Source: Azospira restricta (lineage in GTDB: Bacteria > Pseudomonadota > Gammaproteobacteria > Burkholderiales > Rhodocyclaceae). From it: a stretch of 64,000 bases of DNA. Below are positions 27,567 to 36,709 of this stretch, in pieces. The notes beneath the pieces were generated by a model. It saw nothing but the letters and a program-made list of their open reading frames with translations. It was not told where the DNA came from and made no database searches. A program made the position numbers and the translations under genes. The DNA is taken from contig NZ_CP064781.1 of the NCBI RefSeq assembly GCF_016858125.1, forward strand, positions 310,001 to 374,000, in the 5' to 3' direction. Numbering within the stretch: the first letter of the stretch is position 1; every line of letters starts with the position of its first letter.

Positions 27567-28837
27567 TGGCGCGCCTGCTCTACTCGCTCGCCTTCTACCT
27601 GGCGCAGCCGCTGATCTGGCTGCGCCTGCTGCTGCGCGGCCGCAAGCAGCCGGAGTACCGGCGGCACGTCGGCGAGCGCTACGGCTTCTATCCGGCGGCG
27701 CCGCAAGGTCCGCTGCTCTGGCTGCACGCCGTCTCGGTCGGCGAGACGCGCGCCGCCGAGCCGCTGATCGAGGCGTTGCTCGCCGCCCACCCGCGGCACA
27801 CGCTGCTGCTCACGCACATGACGCCGACCGGGCGCGAGACCGGGCGGATGTACATCGACCGCCACCCGGGCCGCGTCGCCCAGGCCTACCTGCCCTACGA
27901 CCTGCCGGACGCGGCGGCGCGCTTCCTCGACCGTTTCCGGCCGGAGATCGGCATCTTCATGGAAACCGAACTGTGGCCGAACGTCATCGCCGCGGCAAAG
28001 ACCCGTGGCATCCCGCTGGCGCTGGTGAATGCCCGCCTGTCGGCGAAGTCGCAGCGCGGCTACCGGCGCTTCGCCGCGCTGGTGGCGCCGGCCTTCGCCG
28101 CGCTCGACCTGGTCGCCGCGCAGACCGCCGACGACGCCGAACGACTGGCGAGCGTCGGCGCGCGCGCGCCGCAGGTTACCGGCAACCTCAAGTTCGACGT
28201 GACCCCGGACCCGGCGAAGCTCGCCCGCGGCGCCAACTGGCGCGCCGAGATCGGCGGCCGGCCGGCGTGGCTGGCGGCGTCGACGCGCGACGGCGAGGAG
28301 GCGCTGGTCCTCGACGCCTTCGTCCGGGCCGCCGTGCCGAATGCGCTGCTGATCGTCGTGCCACGCCACCCGCAGCGCTTCGCCGAGGTCGCCGCACTGG
28401 TCGCCGGCCGCGGCCTCACGGTGAAGCGGCGCAGCCTGGAGGAAATTCCGGACGCCGGCACACAGGTCTGGCTGGGCGACAGCATGGGCGAGATGGCGAG
28501 CTACTACGCGGCCGCCGACCTGGCGCTGATCGGCGGCTCGCTGCTGCCCTTCGGCGGGCAGAACCTGATCGAGGCGGCGGCCTGCGGCTGCCCGGTGATC
28601 GTCGGCCCGCACACCTTCAACTTCGCGCAGGCGGCCGACGACGCGGTGGCCTGCGGCGCCGCACGGCGCATCGCCGGCGCCGACGAACTGGCGGAAACGG
28701 TGACGGCGCTGCTCACGCATCCGGAGCAGCGGGTGGAAATGAAGGAACAGGCGATCGCGTTCAGCCGCGCCCACCAGGGCGCGACCGCGCGGACGATGGC
28801 GCTGCTGGCGACGCTTACTGCGCGAGCAGCGCGTTGA
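27566..28837 (+). CDS. waaA: 3-deoxy-D-manno-octulosonic acid transferase
   Basis: Encodes 423 aa from the ATG at 27566. An N-terminal membrane anchor (LLYSLAFYLAQPLIWLRLLL) precedes the GT30 domain, with LLWLHAVSVGETRAAEPLI, FMETELWPNVIAAAKTRGIP and IGGSLLPFGGQNLIEAAACG as hallmark segments. It transfers Kdo from CMP-Kdo to lipid IVA. Its last 23 bases overlap the tolC-type gene on the other strand, tail to tail. Confidence 0.95.
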   Translation: MARLLYSLAFYLAQPLIWLRLLLRGRKQPEYRRHVGERYGFYPAAPQGPLLWLHAVSVGETRAAEPLIEALLAAHPRHTLLLTHMTPTGRETGRMYIDRHPGRVAQAYLPYDLPDAAARFLDRFRPEIGIFMETELWPNVIAAAKTRGIPLALVNARLSAKSQRGYRRFAALVAPAFAALDLVAAQTADDAERLASVGARAPQVTGNLKFDVTPDPAKLARGANWRAEIGGRPAWLAASTRDGEEALVLDAFVRAAVPNALLIVVPRHPQRFAEVAALVAGRGLTVKRRSLEEIPDAGTQVWLGDSMGEMASYYAAADLALIGGSLLPFGGQNLIEAAACGCPVIVGPHTFNFAQAADDAVACGAARRIAGADELAETVTALLTHPEQRVEMKEQAIAFSRAHQGATARTMALLATLTARAAR

Positions 28838-30158
28838 CCTTGGCCAGATCGGCCTCTTCCAGCGTGCCGACCGCGGATTTCAGCCGCAGCTGCGCCAGCA
28901 GCGTGTCGTACCAGGCCTTGGCCAGGTCGCGGCGGGTCGCGTAGAGCTGCTGCTCGGCGTTCAACACGTCGATGCCGATGCGCACGCCGACCTCGTAGCC
29001 GAGCCGGTTCGATTCGAGCGAGCTCTGGCTGGAGACCAGCGCCGCCTTCAGCGCCGCCACCTGCGCGGTGCCGTTGGCGACGCCGAGATAGGCCTGGCGC
29101 GCCGCCTGCGCGGCGTTGCGGCGGGCAGCCTCGAGCTGCTGGCGGGCGGCCTCGCGGCTGGCTGCCGCCTCGCGCGTCTTCGAGTTGACGAAGCCGCCCT
29201 GGAACAGCGGGATGTTCAGCTGCAGCGCGGCGGTGTTCGAGCGCGTCTCGAAACCCGGCGACACGGGACCGGTCGACAGCGGCAGCGCGGCGCTCTGCGC
29301 CGCGTTGCCGTGCGCGACGACGGCATCCAGCGTCGGGTAATGGCCGGCGCGGCTCTTCTCGACTTCCTTGGCGGCGACCTCCAGCGCCAACTGCTGCAGC
29401 TGCACCGCGATCGCGTCCTTCTCGGCGGCCTCGACCCAGCGCGCCATCACGTCCGGCCGCGGCCGTTCGAGCGCGGCCTTGTCGCGCAGCTGCGCGAGCG
29501 CGCCCGGATCGCGGCCGACCACCACTTCCAGCGCCCGCCGCTTGATCTCCAGGTCGCTGTCGGCGGCGATCTCCTGCGCCGTCGCCAGGTCGAAGCGCGA
29601 CTGCGCCTCGTGCGTGTCGACGATGGTCGCCGTGCCGACCTCGAAGTTCTTCTTCGCCTGCTCCAGCTGTTGCGCGATCGCCTTCTTCTGCGCCTGCAGC
29701 GCGCGCAGGTTCTCCTCGGCGTAGAGCACGTCGAAGTAGGCCTGCGCGACGCGCAGGATGACGTCCTGCTTCGCCTGCGCGAACTGCGCCTCGGCCTGCG
29801 CCGCCTGCATCCTGCCCTGCTGCCAGGTGACCACGTTCTGCCAGCGGAACAGCGGCTGCGTCAGCGTCACCGTGTAGCCATTGCTGTTGTATTGCGCCTT
29901 CGCCGTGACGCCGGAGCTGTCCAGTTTGCGCTCGAGGTCATTCCACTGCGTGTTGGCCGACGCGCCCAGCGTCGGCAACAGGCCGGACAGCCCCTGCGCC
30001 TCCTTTTCGCGACCAGCGTCGGCCTGGTGGCGGGCGGCGAGGAACTGCGGATCGTTATCCAGCGCCAGCCGGTAGACCTGCAGCAGGTCGGCGGCGCCGG
30101 CGCTGCCGGCGAGGCAGGCAGCGGCAAGAAGGAGGGACAGTTTTTTCATCGAGGGCAT
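28815..30158 (-). CDS. tolC: TolC family outer membrane efflux protein
   Basis: Encodes 447 aa from the ATG at 30158 (MPS before MKK); the ATG at 30149 is an equally possible start. A signal peptide with LLLAAACLAGSAGA is followed by two long repeats rich in Ala, Gln and Leu coiled coil, each ending in a beta segment (YTVTLTQPLFRW near residue 87, LQLNIPLFQGGFV near 300). That repeat structure is the TolC barrel-tunnel architecture. It should provide the outer-membrane exit for tripartite efflux, possibly for the RND pump nearby. It follows the rhodanese gene by 16 bp. Confidence 0.93.
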   Translation of the reverse strand: MPSMKKLSLLLAAACLAGSAGAADLLQVYRLALDNDPQFLAARHQADAGREKEAQGLSGLLPTLGASANTQWNDLERKLDSSGVTAKAQYNSNGYTVTLTQPLFRWQNVVTWQQGRMQAAQAEAQFAQAKQDVILRVAQAYFDVLYAEENLRALQAQKKAIAQQLEQAKKNFEVGTATIVDTHEAQSRFDLATAQEIAADSDLEIKRRALEVVVGRDPGALAQLRDKAALERPRPDVMARWVEAAEKDAIAVQLQQLALEVAAKEVEKSRAGHYPTLDAVVAHGNAAQSAALPLSTGPVSPGFETRSNTAALQLNIPLFQGGFVNSKTREAAASREAARQQLEAARRNAAQAARQAYLGVANGTAQVAALKAALVSSQSSLESNRLGYEVGVRIGIDVLNAEQQLYATRRDLAKAWYDTLLAQLRLKSAVGTLEEADLAKVNALLAQ

Positions 30159-30174
30159 GACAGGAACCCGCTGG

Positions 30175-30507
30175 TCAGTAACGCGGCATCGACGGATCGA
30201 CGTCGTCGGCCCAGGCCGCGACGCCGCCGCTGAGGTTATGGACGGAAGCAAAGCCGTTGCGCTCGAGGAAGAGAGCAACCTGGTAGGAACGGACGCCGTG
30301 GTGGCAGACGACCACCGTCTCGGCGTCCGGATCGAGTTCCTGCTGGCGCGCCGGCACGCTGCCCATCGGCATCGCGAGCGCACCCTCGATGCGACAGATC
30401 GCCACTTCCCACGGTTCGCGCACGTCGAGCAGCACGGGGCCGGGGCGCTCGTTGCGGCCGGCAGCCGCCAGCCATTCCGCGAGTTCGTTTGCCGAGATCT
30501 GTCGCAT
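30175..30507 (-). CDS. Rhodanese-like domain protein
   Basis: Encodes 110 aa, one rhodanese domain. GPVLLDVREPWEVAICRI is the CDC25-like N-terminal motif and TVVVCHHGVRSYQVALFL has the active-site Cys in a CxxGxRS loop, so persulfide transfer is possible. It is cytoplasmic. It lies between pcm and tolC, an arrangement I recall from other betaproteobacteria. The physiological acceptor is unknown. Confidence 0.9.
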   Translation of the reverse strand: MRQISANELAEWLAAAGRNERPGPVLLDVREPWEVAICRIEGALAMPMGSVPARQQELDPDAETVVVCHHGVRSYQVALFLERNGFASVHNLSGGVAAWADDVDPSMPRY

Positions 30508-30521
30508 TCGTCTCCGGGAGC

Positions 30522-31193
30522 CTAGAAAACGAACTGCTCGCGCTGGACGGCGTTCTTCAGCGGCGCCGTCACGGTCTCGAACAGGTTCACGGTGTTGAAG
30601 GTGGCGTCGCCGGTGCGCACCACCAGCTGCGCCTCCATCGCCGGCGCCTCGCCGACGATCGCCACCAGGCGGCCGCCGACTTTCAGCTGCTGCAGCATGT
30701 CGGCCGGCAGCACCGGCAGCGACGCGGAGACGACGATCACGTCGTAGGGCGCGCCGCTCGGCCAGCCGCGGGCGCCGTCACCCTTGACCAGGTTGACGTT
30801 GCCGATGCCGGCGCGCGCCAGGTTCTGGCGGGCGACTTCGAGTTGGGCGCCGTCGATCTCGACCGAGGTCACCGACGCCGCACGGGCGGCGAGCAGCGCC
30901 GCCATGTAGCCGCTGCCGGCGCCGATCTCGAGCACCTTGTCGCTCGGCTTGACGCCGGCTTCCTGCAGCAGCCGGGCCTCGACCTTCGGCTCGAGCATCG
31001 TCGAACCGTTGGCCAGCGGCAGCTCGACGTCGGCGAAGGCCAGCAGCTTGCTGCCTTCCGGCACGAACTCCTCGCGCTTCACCTGCGACAGCAGGCCGAG
31101 CACTTCCGGATCCAGCACCTCCCACGGTCGGATCTGCTGCTCGATCATGTTGAAGCGTGCCTGTTCGAAATCCATGTTGACCGCCATGTTCAT
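30522..31193 (-). CDS. pcm: Protein-L-isoaspartate O-methyltransferase family protein
   Basis: Encodes 223 aa. DKVLEIGAGSGYMAALLA is the SAM-binding motif, and the preceding NGSTMLEPKVEARLL together with the opening ARFNMIEQQIRPWEVLDPEV fit the family as seen in betaproteobacteria. It would methylate isoaspartyl residues for protein repair, although this branch is shorter in its N-terminal substrate region than E. coli Pcm. It heads the pcm-rhodanese-tolC operon. A dyad at 31214-31235 lies just upstream. Confidence 0.88.
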   Translation of the reverse strand: MNMAVNMDFEQARFNMIEQQIRPWEVLDPEVLGLLSQVKREEFVPEGSKLLAFADVELPLANGSTMLEPKVEARLLQEAGVKPSDKVLEIGAGSGYMAALLAARAASVTSVEIDGAQLEVARQNLARAGIGNVNLVKGDGARGWPSGAPYDVIVVSASLPVLPADMLQQLKVGGRLVAIVGEAPAMEAQLVVRTGDATFNTVNLFETVTAPLKNAVQREQFVF

Positions 31194-31213
31194 CGCTTAC
31201 CCCGTCGCGTATG

Positions 31214-31235
31214 CATATTAGTCGAAGCTAATATG
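31214..31235. promoter_or_regulatory. AT-rich inverted repeat upstream of pcm
   Basis: The arms CATATTAG and CTAATATG are perfect inverted repeats separated by six bases, 21 bp before the pcm start and 21 bp from the RND pump stop. It is an isolated AT-rich element in GC-rich DNA and could be an operator or part of the pcm promoter. No poly-T follows, so a terminator is unlikely. Confidence 0.5.
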
Positions 31236-31255
31236 TCTGTCCAAAGAAAGCGCGA

Positions 31256-34200
31256 TTATACCTCGCGGGCCGGACGCCTTGTTTCGGGGGTCACCCGGTA
31301 CCAGGCGGCGTACAGCGCCGGCAGGAAGAGCAGCGTCAGCGCCGTGGCGACGACCAGCCCGCCCATGATCGCCACCGCCATCGGCCCCCAGAAGACGCTG
31401 CGCGTCAGCGGAATCATCGCCAGGATGGCCGCCGCCGCGGTCAGCATGATCGGCCGGAAGCGGCGCACGGTCGAGCCGACGATCGCCTCCCAGGTCGGCT
31501 TGCCGGCCTTCTCGTCCTGCTCGATCTGGTCGACGAGGATCACCGAGTTGCGCATGATCATGCCGGAGAGGGCGATCACGCCGAGGTTGGCGACGAAGCC
31601 GAAGGGCACGTTGAAGACGAGCAGCGCCAGCGCCACGCCGATCAACCCGAGCGGCGCCGTGAGCAGCACCATCAGCGTGCGCCCGATGCTCTGCAGCTGC
31701 ATCATCAGCAGCGTGACGACGGCGACCAGCATGATCGGCATCACCGCCTTGATCGAGTTTTCGCCCTTCGCCGACTCCTCGGTGGTGCCGCCGAGTTCGA
31801 TGCGGAAGCCGGGCGGCAGCTTGGCGCGGATCGCGTCGAGCTGCGGGTCGATCTGCGCCGACACCACCGGCGCCTGCATGTTGTCGCGGATGTCGGCCAT
31901 CACCGTCACCGTCGGCAGCCGGTTACGCCGCCAGATCTGGCCGGTCTCCAGCTCGTAGTGGATCTTCGCCACCTGCGCCAGCGGCACGTGGCGCCCGCCC
32001 GCGGTCGGCACGTTGATGTCGGCCAGCCCGGCAAGGTCCCGGCGCTCGCCCGGCGTCGCGCGGATGACCACGTCGATCGACTGGTCGCCCTCGCGCAGCT
32101 GCGTCACCGCGGCGCCGACCAGCACCGTCTGCAGCGACTGCGACAGGTCCTGCGTGCTGACGCCGAGCGCGCGCGCACGCTCCTGGTCGATCTCCAGGCG
32201 CACGCTCTTCGCCATCTCGTTCCAGTCGAAGCTGACGTCGGCGGTGTGCGGGTTGGCGCGCATCACCGCCGCCACCTCGGCGGCGGCGCGGCGCAGCTCG
32301 GGGATGTCCTTGCCGGAGACGCGGAACTGGATCGGGTAACCGACCGGCGGCCCGTTCTCCAGGCGCAGCACGCGCGCGCGCACTGCCGTCCACTCGCCGT
32401 CGGCGCGCGCGAAGTCCGCCTCCAGCCGCGCCTTCAGGTCCTCGCGCGCGTCGATGCCGTGCGTCGTGATCACCAGCTGCGCGAAGTTGTCGTGGAACAG
32501 CTTGAGGTCGAGCGGCAGATAGAAGCGCGGGCTGCCGTTGCCGACGTAGGACGCCACCGCCTGCACCGACTTGGCCATCTCGGGATTATCGAGGAGCAGG
32601 CGCTCGACCTTCTTGGTCACCTCCTCGCTCGCCTTCAGTGACGCGCCCTGCGGCAGCCACAGGTCGACCAGCAGCTCGGGCCGGCTGGAGGCCGGGAAGA
32701 ACTGCTTCTGCACGCCGCCGTTGAAGGCGGCGATGGCCAGCGCGAAGGCGCCGGCGGTGGCGGCGATGACGATCCAGCGGCGGCGCACGCACCATTCGAC
32801 CAGCGCGCGGAAGCGGCGGTAGAACGGCGTTTCGTAGATGTCCTCGCCGTGCTGCTGCGCCTTGGCGACGAGCTTCTTCGGATCGAGCAGCTTGTAGCCG
32901 AGGTAGGGCGTGAACACCACGGCGACGACCCACGACACGAGCAGCGCGATGGTCACCACGGCGAAGATCGAGAAGGTGTATTCGCCGGCCGCCGAGCGGG
33001 CGAAGCCGACCGGCATGAAGCCGGCGGCGGTGATCAGCGTGCCGGTCAGCATCGGGAAGGCGGTCGAGGTGTAGGCGAAGGTCGCCGCGCGGAAGCGGTC
33101 CCAGCCCTGCTCCATCTTCACCACCATCATCTCGACGGCGATGATCGCATCGTCGACCAGCAAGCCGAGCGCGATCACCAGCGCGCCGAGCGAGATGCGC
33201 TGCAGGTCAATGCCGAACACCAGCATCAGCAGGAAGGTCACCGCCAGCACCAGCGGGATCGACAGCGCGACGACGGTGCCGGTGCGCAGGCCGAGGCTGA
33301 GGAAGGAGACGGCGAGCACGATGGCGATCGCCTCGCCGAGCGAGAAGACGAACAGCTTGATCGACTGCTGCACGATCTCCGGCTGGTCGGCGACGACATG
33401 CACGTCGATGCCGGTCGGCAGGTCGGCCTCGAGACGCTTCATCTCCGCCTTCAGCCGCTCGCCGAGGCGGATCACGTCGCCGCCCTTGGCCATCGCGACG
33501 GCGATGCCGACCGCGTTGCGGCCGGCCGCTCGCATCCGTGGCGCCGGCGGCTCGACGAAGCCGCGCGTCACCTCGGCGACGTCGCCGAGACGGTAGGTAC
33601 GGCCGTTAGCGACGATCGGCGTCGCCCGCACGCTGTCGGCACTGGCCAGCGCGCCGTCGACGCGCAGCCGGATGCGGTCGCTGGCGGTCTCGAAGAAGCC
33701 GGCCGGCGCCATCGCGTTCTGCCGCGCCAGCGCGTCGGCCAGCTGCGCGACCGTGAGGCCCTGTGCGGCGAGCTTGGCGTGCGAGATCTCGACGTAGATC
33801 CTCTCGTCCTGGACGCCGATCAGCTCGACCTTCTTGACGTCGGCGACCTGGCGCAGCTCGCGCGCGATCTCGTCGGCATGGCGGCGCAGCGCGCCGTCGT
33901 CGAAGCCGTCGCCGGTCAGCGCGAAGATGCTGACGAAGGTGTCGCCGAACTCGTCGTTGGCGAACGGCCCCTGCACGCCGGCGGGCAGGGTGTGGCGGAT
34001 GTCGCCGACCTTCTTCCTGACCTCGTACCAGGCGTTCGGCACTTCCTGCTTCGGCGTGTAATCCTTCAGCAGGACGAAGATCAGCGATTCGCCGGCGCGC
34101 GAACTGGAGCGGATGACGTCGACCCATGGCGTCTCCTGCAGCTTCTTTTCCAGCCGCTCGGTGACCTGCTGCTCGACCTCCTGCGCCGTCGCGCCCGGCC

Positions 34201-34360
34201 ACAGCGTGCGCACGACCATCGCCTTGAAGGTGAAATCGGGGTCCTCGGCGCGGCCGAGCTTGAAGTAGCTGAGCGTGCCGGCGAGCATCAGCACGACCAT
34301 CAGGTAGAGCACCATCGAGCGGTGCCGCAGCGCCCACTCGGAGAGATTGAGGTGCCTCAT
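31256..34360 (-). CDS. RND-family efflux transporter permease (AcrB/MexB-like)
   Basis: Encodes 1034 aa from the ATG at 34360, which overlaps the adaptor gene stop by 4 bp. The protein has the RND layout: one membrane helix at residues 16-36, a large periplasmic domain, a block of helices around residues 340-480 with ALGLLVDDAIIAVEMMVV (the proton-relay Asp pair), a second periplasmic domain, and a final helix block with GVIALSGMIMRNSVILVDQI. It uses proton import to expel drugs, solvents or metabolites. The exact substrate cannot be predicted. Its operon contains the adaptor and TetR regulator; an outer-membrane partner may be the nearby TolC. Confidence 0.93.
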   Translation of the reverse strand: MRHLNLSEWALRHRSMVLYLMVVLMLAGTLSYFKLGRAEDPDFTFKAMVVRTLWPGATAQEVEQQVTERLEKKLQETPWVDVIRSSSRAGESLIFVLLKDYTPKQEVPNAWYEVRKKVGDIRHTLPAGVQGPFANDEFGDTFVSIFALTGDGFDDGALRRHADEIARELRQVADVKKVELIGVQDERIYVEISHAKLAAQGLTVAQLADALARQNAMAPAGFFETASDRIRLRVDGALASADSVRATPIVANGRTYRLGDVAEVTRGFVEPPAPRMRAAGRNAVGIAVAMAKGGDVIRLGERLKAEMKRLEADLPTGIDVHVVADQPEIVQQSIKLFVFSLGEAIAIVLAVSFLSLGLRTGTVVALSIPLVLAVTFLLMLVFGIDLQRISLGALVIALGLLVDDAIIAVEMMVVKMEQGWDRFRAATFAYTSTAFPMLTGTLITAAGFMPVGFARSAAGEYTFSIFAVVTIALLVSWVVAVVFTPYLGYKLLDPKKLVAKAQQHGEDIYETPFYRRFRALVEWCVRRRWIVIAATAGAFALAIAAFNGGVQKQFFPASSRPELLVDLWLPQGASLKASEEVTKKVERLLLDNPEMAKSVQAVASYVGNGSPRFYLPLDLKLFHDNFAQLVITTHGIDAREDLKARLEADFARADGEWTAVRARVLRLENGPPVGYPIQFRVSGKDIPELRRAAAEVAAVMRANPHTADVSFDWNEMAKSVRLEIDQERARALGVSTQDLSQSLQTVLVGAAVTQLREGDQSIDVVIRATPGERRDLAGLADINVPTAGGRHVPLAQVAKIHYELETGQIWRRNRLPTVTVMADIRDNMQAPVVSAQIDPQLDAIRAKLPPGFRIELGGTTEESAKGENSIKAVMPIMLVAVVTLLMMQLQSIGRTLMVLLTAPLGLIGVALALLVFNVPFGFVANLGVIALSGMIMRNSVILVDQIEQDEKAGKPTWEAIVGSTVRRFRPIMLTAAAAILAMIPLTRSVFWGPMAVAIMGGLVVATALTLLFLPALYAAWYRVTPETRRPAREV

Positions 34361-35427
34361 TTGGCGGCGGCGAGATCGGCGACGGCGGTGCCCGCACCGC
34401 GCTCGGCGACGCGGATCCTCTCGCCGGCGGCGAGCTTGTGCACGCCGGCGACGACGATGCGCTCGCCGCGCGCCAGCCCGCCGGCGAGTTCGACGCGACC
34501 GTCGGTGTAGCGGGCGACCTCGACCGCGCGCAGCGCGACGGTGGCGTCGTCGCCGACCAGCCACACCGCCGGCTTGCCGTCCTTCTGGAACAGCGCCGCC
34601 TGCGGGATGGTGAGGCGTTCAGCTGCCGTGCCGGCGCTGAAGCGGACGCTGGCGCTCATGCCGAGGGCGACCGCCGCGTCCGCTTCGAGGAGGGCAACGC
34701 GGGCGGCGTAGGTGCGCGTCGCCGGGTCGGCGACCGCGGCGACTTCGCGCAGTTTCGCCGGATAGCTGCGCGCAGCGTCGGCCCACAGCGTGACTTCGGC
34801 CTGCTTCGCCTGGCGCACCTCGGGCAGACGCCCCTCCGGGATCGCGATCGCCACCTCGGGAACGTCCAGCCGGGCGACGCGGAACACCGGCTGGCCGGCG
34901 GCGACGACCTGCCCGACTTCCGCCAGCACCTGGCCGACGACGCCGTCCTGGTCGGCGCGCAGCACCGTATAGGCGGACTGGTTGCGCGCCAGCTCGGCCT
35001 GCGCGGCAGACGCCTTGAGCGTCGTCTCGCGGCTGTCGAGCGCGGCCTGGCTGACGAAGTTCTTTTCGCGCAGCTCGCGGAAGCGACGCAGGTCGGCGTC
35101 GGCCAGGCGGCGTTGCGCCTCGGCGGCGTCGGCGGCGAGCGCCGCGTCGACCGGATCGAGGCGGGCCAGCACCTGCCCGGCCCTGACCGTCGCCCCGGCA
35201 TCGACCAGGCGTTCGCTGATCTTGCCGGCGATGCGGAAGGCGAGCGCCTGCTCGACTCGCGAGCGGACTTCGCCGGCGTAGGTCGGCGCAGCGGCCGCGG
35301 CCGCGACGCCGACGCGTTCGGTCAGCACCGGACGCAGCGGCGCCGCCTTGGGCGCCTCGCGGGCGCAGGCGGCGGCGAGCAGGGCGGCCGCCAGCGCGGC
35401 GGCGGTCATGGCGGGGCGCACGATCAT
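34357..35427 (-). CDS. RND efflux periplasmic adaptor (membrane fusion protein), lipoprotein
   Basis: Encodes 356 aa from the ATG at 35427 (ATGA overlap with the TetR stop). LAAALLAAACAREAP is a signal peptide with a lipobox Cys near residue 21. FRIAGKISERLVDAGATVRA and DQDGVVGQVLAEVGQVVAAG are the two half-lipoyl motifs, flanking an alpha-hairpin of about residues 90-150, followed by beta-barrel segments. It links the inner-membrane pump to the outer-membrane channel. Both neighbours overlap it, so the three genes are one operon. Confidence 0.92.
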   Translation of the reverse strand: MIVRPAMTAAALAAALLAAACAREAPKAAPLRPVLTERVGVAAAAAAPTYAGEVRSRVEQALAFRIAGKISERLVDAGATVRAGQVLARLDPVDAALAADAAEAQRRLADADLRRFRELREKNFVSQAALDSRETTLKASAAQAELARNQSAYTVLRADQDGVVGQVLAEVGQVVAAGQPVFRVARLDVPEVAIAIPEGRLPEVRQAKQAEVTLWADAARSYPAKLREVAAVADPATRTYAARVALLEADAAVALGMSASVRFSAGTAAERLTIPQAALFQKDGKPAVWLVGDDATVALRAVEVARYTDGRVELAGGLARGERIVVAGVHKLAAGERIRVAERGAGTAVADLAAAK

Positions 35428-36083
35428 GCTTTCCTTCCGTCGGCGAGCAGGCCGTTGAGCAGGATGTCGAAATGGGTGGCGAGGAAGCGCGGCGGATCGA
35501 TGTCGTTGCCGCAGGCGCACAGCGAATAGCGCCAGACGACCAGCATCAGCAGCGGCGCGATGAGCACGTCGATCGCCGATTCGACGTCGAGCGCGCGGAA
35601 CTCGCCGCTGGCGATCCCGCGCTGCAGCGCGGCGCGCAGCAGCGAGCGGCCGCGCGAGATGACGCGGTCGTGGTAGTACTGCGCGATCTCGGGGAAGTTG
35701 CGCGATTCGGAAATGATCAGCTTGGGAATGCCGCCCAGCCGCGTGCCGCCGATCTGCTGCCACCAGCCGAGCAGCAGGCCGCGCAGCAGTTCGGCGCTGG
35801 TGCCATCGTAGCCGGCGAAACGCTGCTCGGCGGCGGCCAGAGCGGGCACGATGCCCTCCTCGACGACCGCCTTGAACAGCGCTTCCTTGCTGTCGAAATA
35901 GAGATAGAGCGTGCCCTTGGAAACGCCGGCGCGGGCGGCGACGTCGTCGAGGCGAGTGGCGGCAAAGCCCTTCTCGACGAAGAGGTCGAGCGCGGCCGCG
36001 GTCAGCTCGGAGGGGCGAGCCTCCTTGCGGCGCGAGCGCGGTCGCTTGTCGGCGGCGAAGGGCGGGTGGGCGGGCGAAGTCAC
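35424..36083 (-). CDS. TetR/AcrR family transcriptional regulator
   Basis: Encodes about 219 aa. The start is uncertain: the GTG at 36083 is taken because extensions would run into the operator dyad; a TTG at 36095 is possible, and neither has an obvious binding site. LTAAALDLFVEKGFAATRLD and RAGVSKGTLYLYFDSKEALF form the N-terminal helix-turn-helix. The C-terminal ligand domain is generic. It most likely represses this operon and hence the adaptor and pump downstream, acting at the dyad just upstream. The ligand is unknown. Confidence 0.9.
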   Translation of the reverse strand: MTSPAHPPFAADKRPRSRRKEARPSELTAAALDLFVEKGFAATRLDDVAARAGVSKGTLYLYFDSKEALFKAVVEEGIVPALAAAEQRFAGYDGTSAELLRGLLLGWWQQIGGTRLGGIPKLIISESRNFPEIAQYYHDRVISRGRSLLRAALQRGIASGEFRALDVESAIDVLIAPLLMLVVWRYSLCACGNDIDPPRFLATHFDILLNGLLADGRKA

Positions 36084-36100
36084 GGCGATGGGCAAAAGGC

Positions 36101-36134
36101 GATAAATTACTGACTGACCGGTCAGTAATTTATC
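36101..36134. promoter_or_regulatory. TetR-type operator: two overlapping perfect dyads
   Basis: GATAAATTACTGAC and GTCAGTAATTTATC are perfect 14-bp inverted arms around a 6-bp centre. A second perfect palindrome, ACTGACCGGTCAGT, lies at 36113-36126, its axis shifted by 2 bp. The core resembles operators of many AcrR/TetR regulators. It sits immediately upstream of the TetR gene, so autoregulation is expected. Confidence 0.8.
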
Positions 36135-36196
36135 GCCCCGCCGTGCGGCTGTCAATCACCCCGGCCGGCGGCACCGCACGCCGGCCGCCTCGGCGT

Positions 36197-36547
36197 CTAT
36201 CCGGCCAGCCGCCGCAGCTCCAGGCGGACGGCGCCGGCTGCCTGGCGATAGGCCGCCAGGCATTCGCGCAGCGTCTCCGCGTCGCCCGCCTCCCACGCCT
36301 GTGCGGCGCGCTCGAGCGCGCGCCGGCAGTCCGTACAGGTGTCGCGCAACGCGCCGAGCGCCGCGTCCGGCAGCAGCCCCTGCGCCTGCAGGCCGCGCAC
36401 GACCTCGCCGGGGCGGCAGGCGCACGCCGGCTTGTCGCGCTTGAGGAAGCTGGCGGTGACCTGCAGGGTCTCCGCATAGCACGCGTTGAACAGGGTCTGC
36501 ACCGCGTAATGGCGGCTGACCGTCTTGAATTGACTGGTTTTGTTCAT
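36197..36547 (-). CDS. Small hypothetical protein with two Cys pairs
   Basis: Encodes 116 aa from the ATG at 36547, which has a GGGGGGG run just upstream; an in-frame Met 13 codons earlier is less supported. I do not recognise a family. The product is mainly helical and starts MNKTSQFKTVSRHYAVQTLF. It has CACRPG near residue 43 and CTDCRR near residue 72, so it may bind a metal or form disulfides. No signal peptide is seen. It lies alone between the TetR operator and a divergent small gene. Confidence 0.55.
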   Translation of the reverse strand: MNKTSQFKTVSRHYAVQTLFNACYAETLQVTASFLKRDKPACACRPGEVVRGLQAQGLLPDAALGALRDTCTDCRRALERAAQAWEAGDAETLRECLAAYRQAAGAVRLELRRLAG

Positions 36548-36709
36548 ATCCCCCCCTTTGAACTCGTATGTGTAGACGCCGCGCAAAGAATGCGCAAGGA
36601 ATATTTCGCGGCGATGACCGCCGCCCCCGCCGGGGCTGGCGGCGGCACGCCGCTAAAGCTTTGCGCACGCAATGACGTTAATGACTTGTCCCCCGCCGCG
36701 GAGTCCGCG

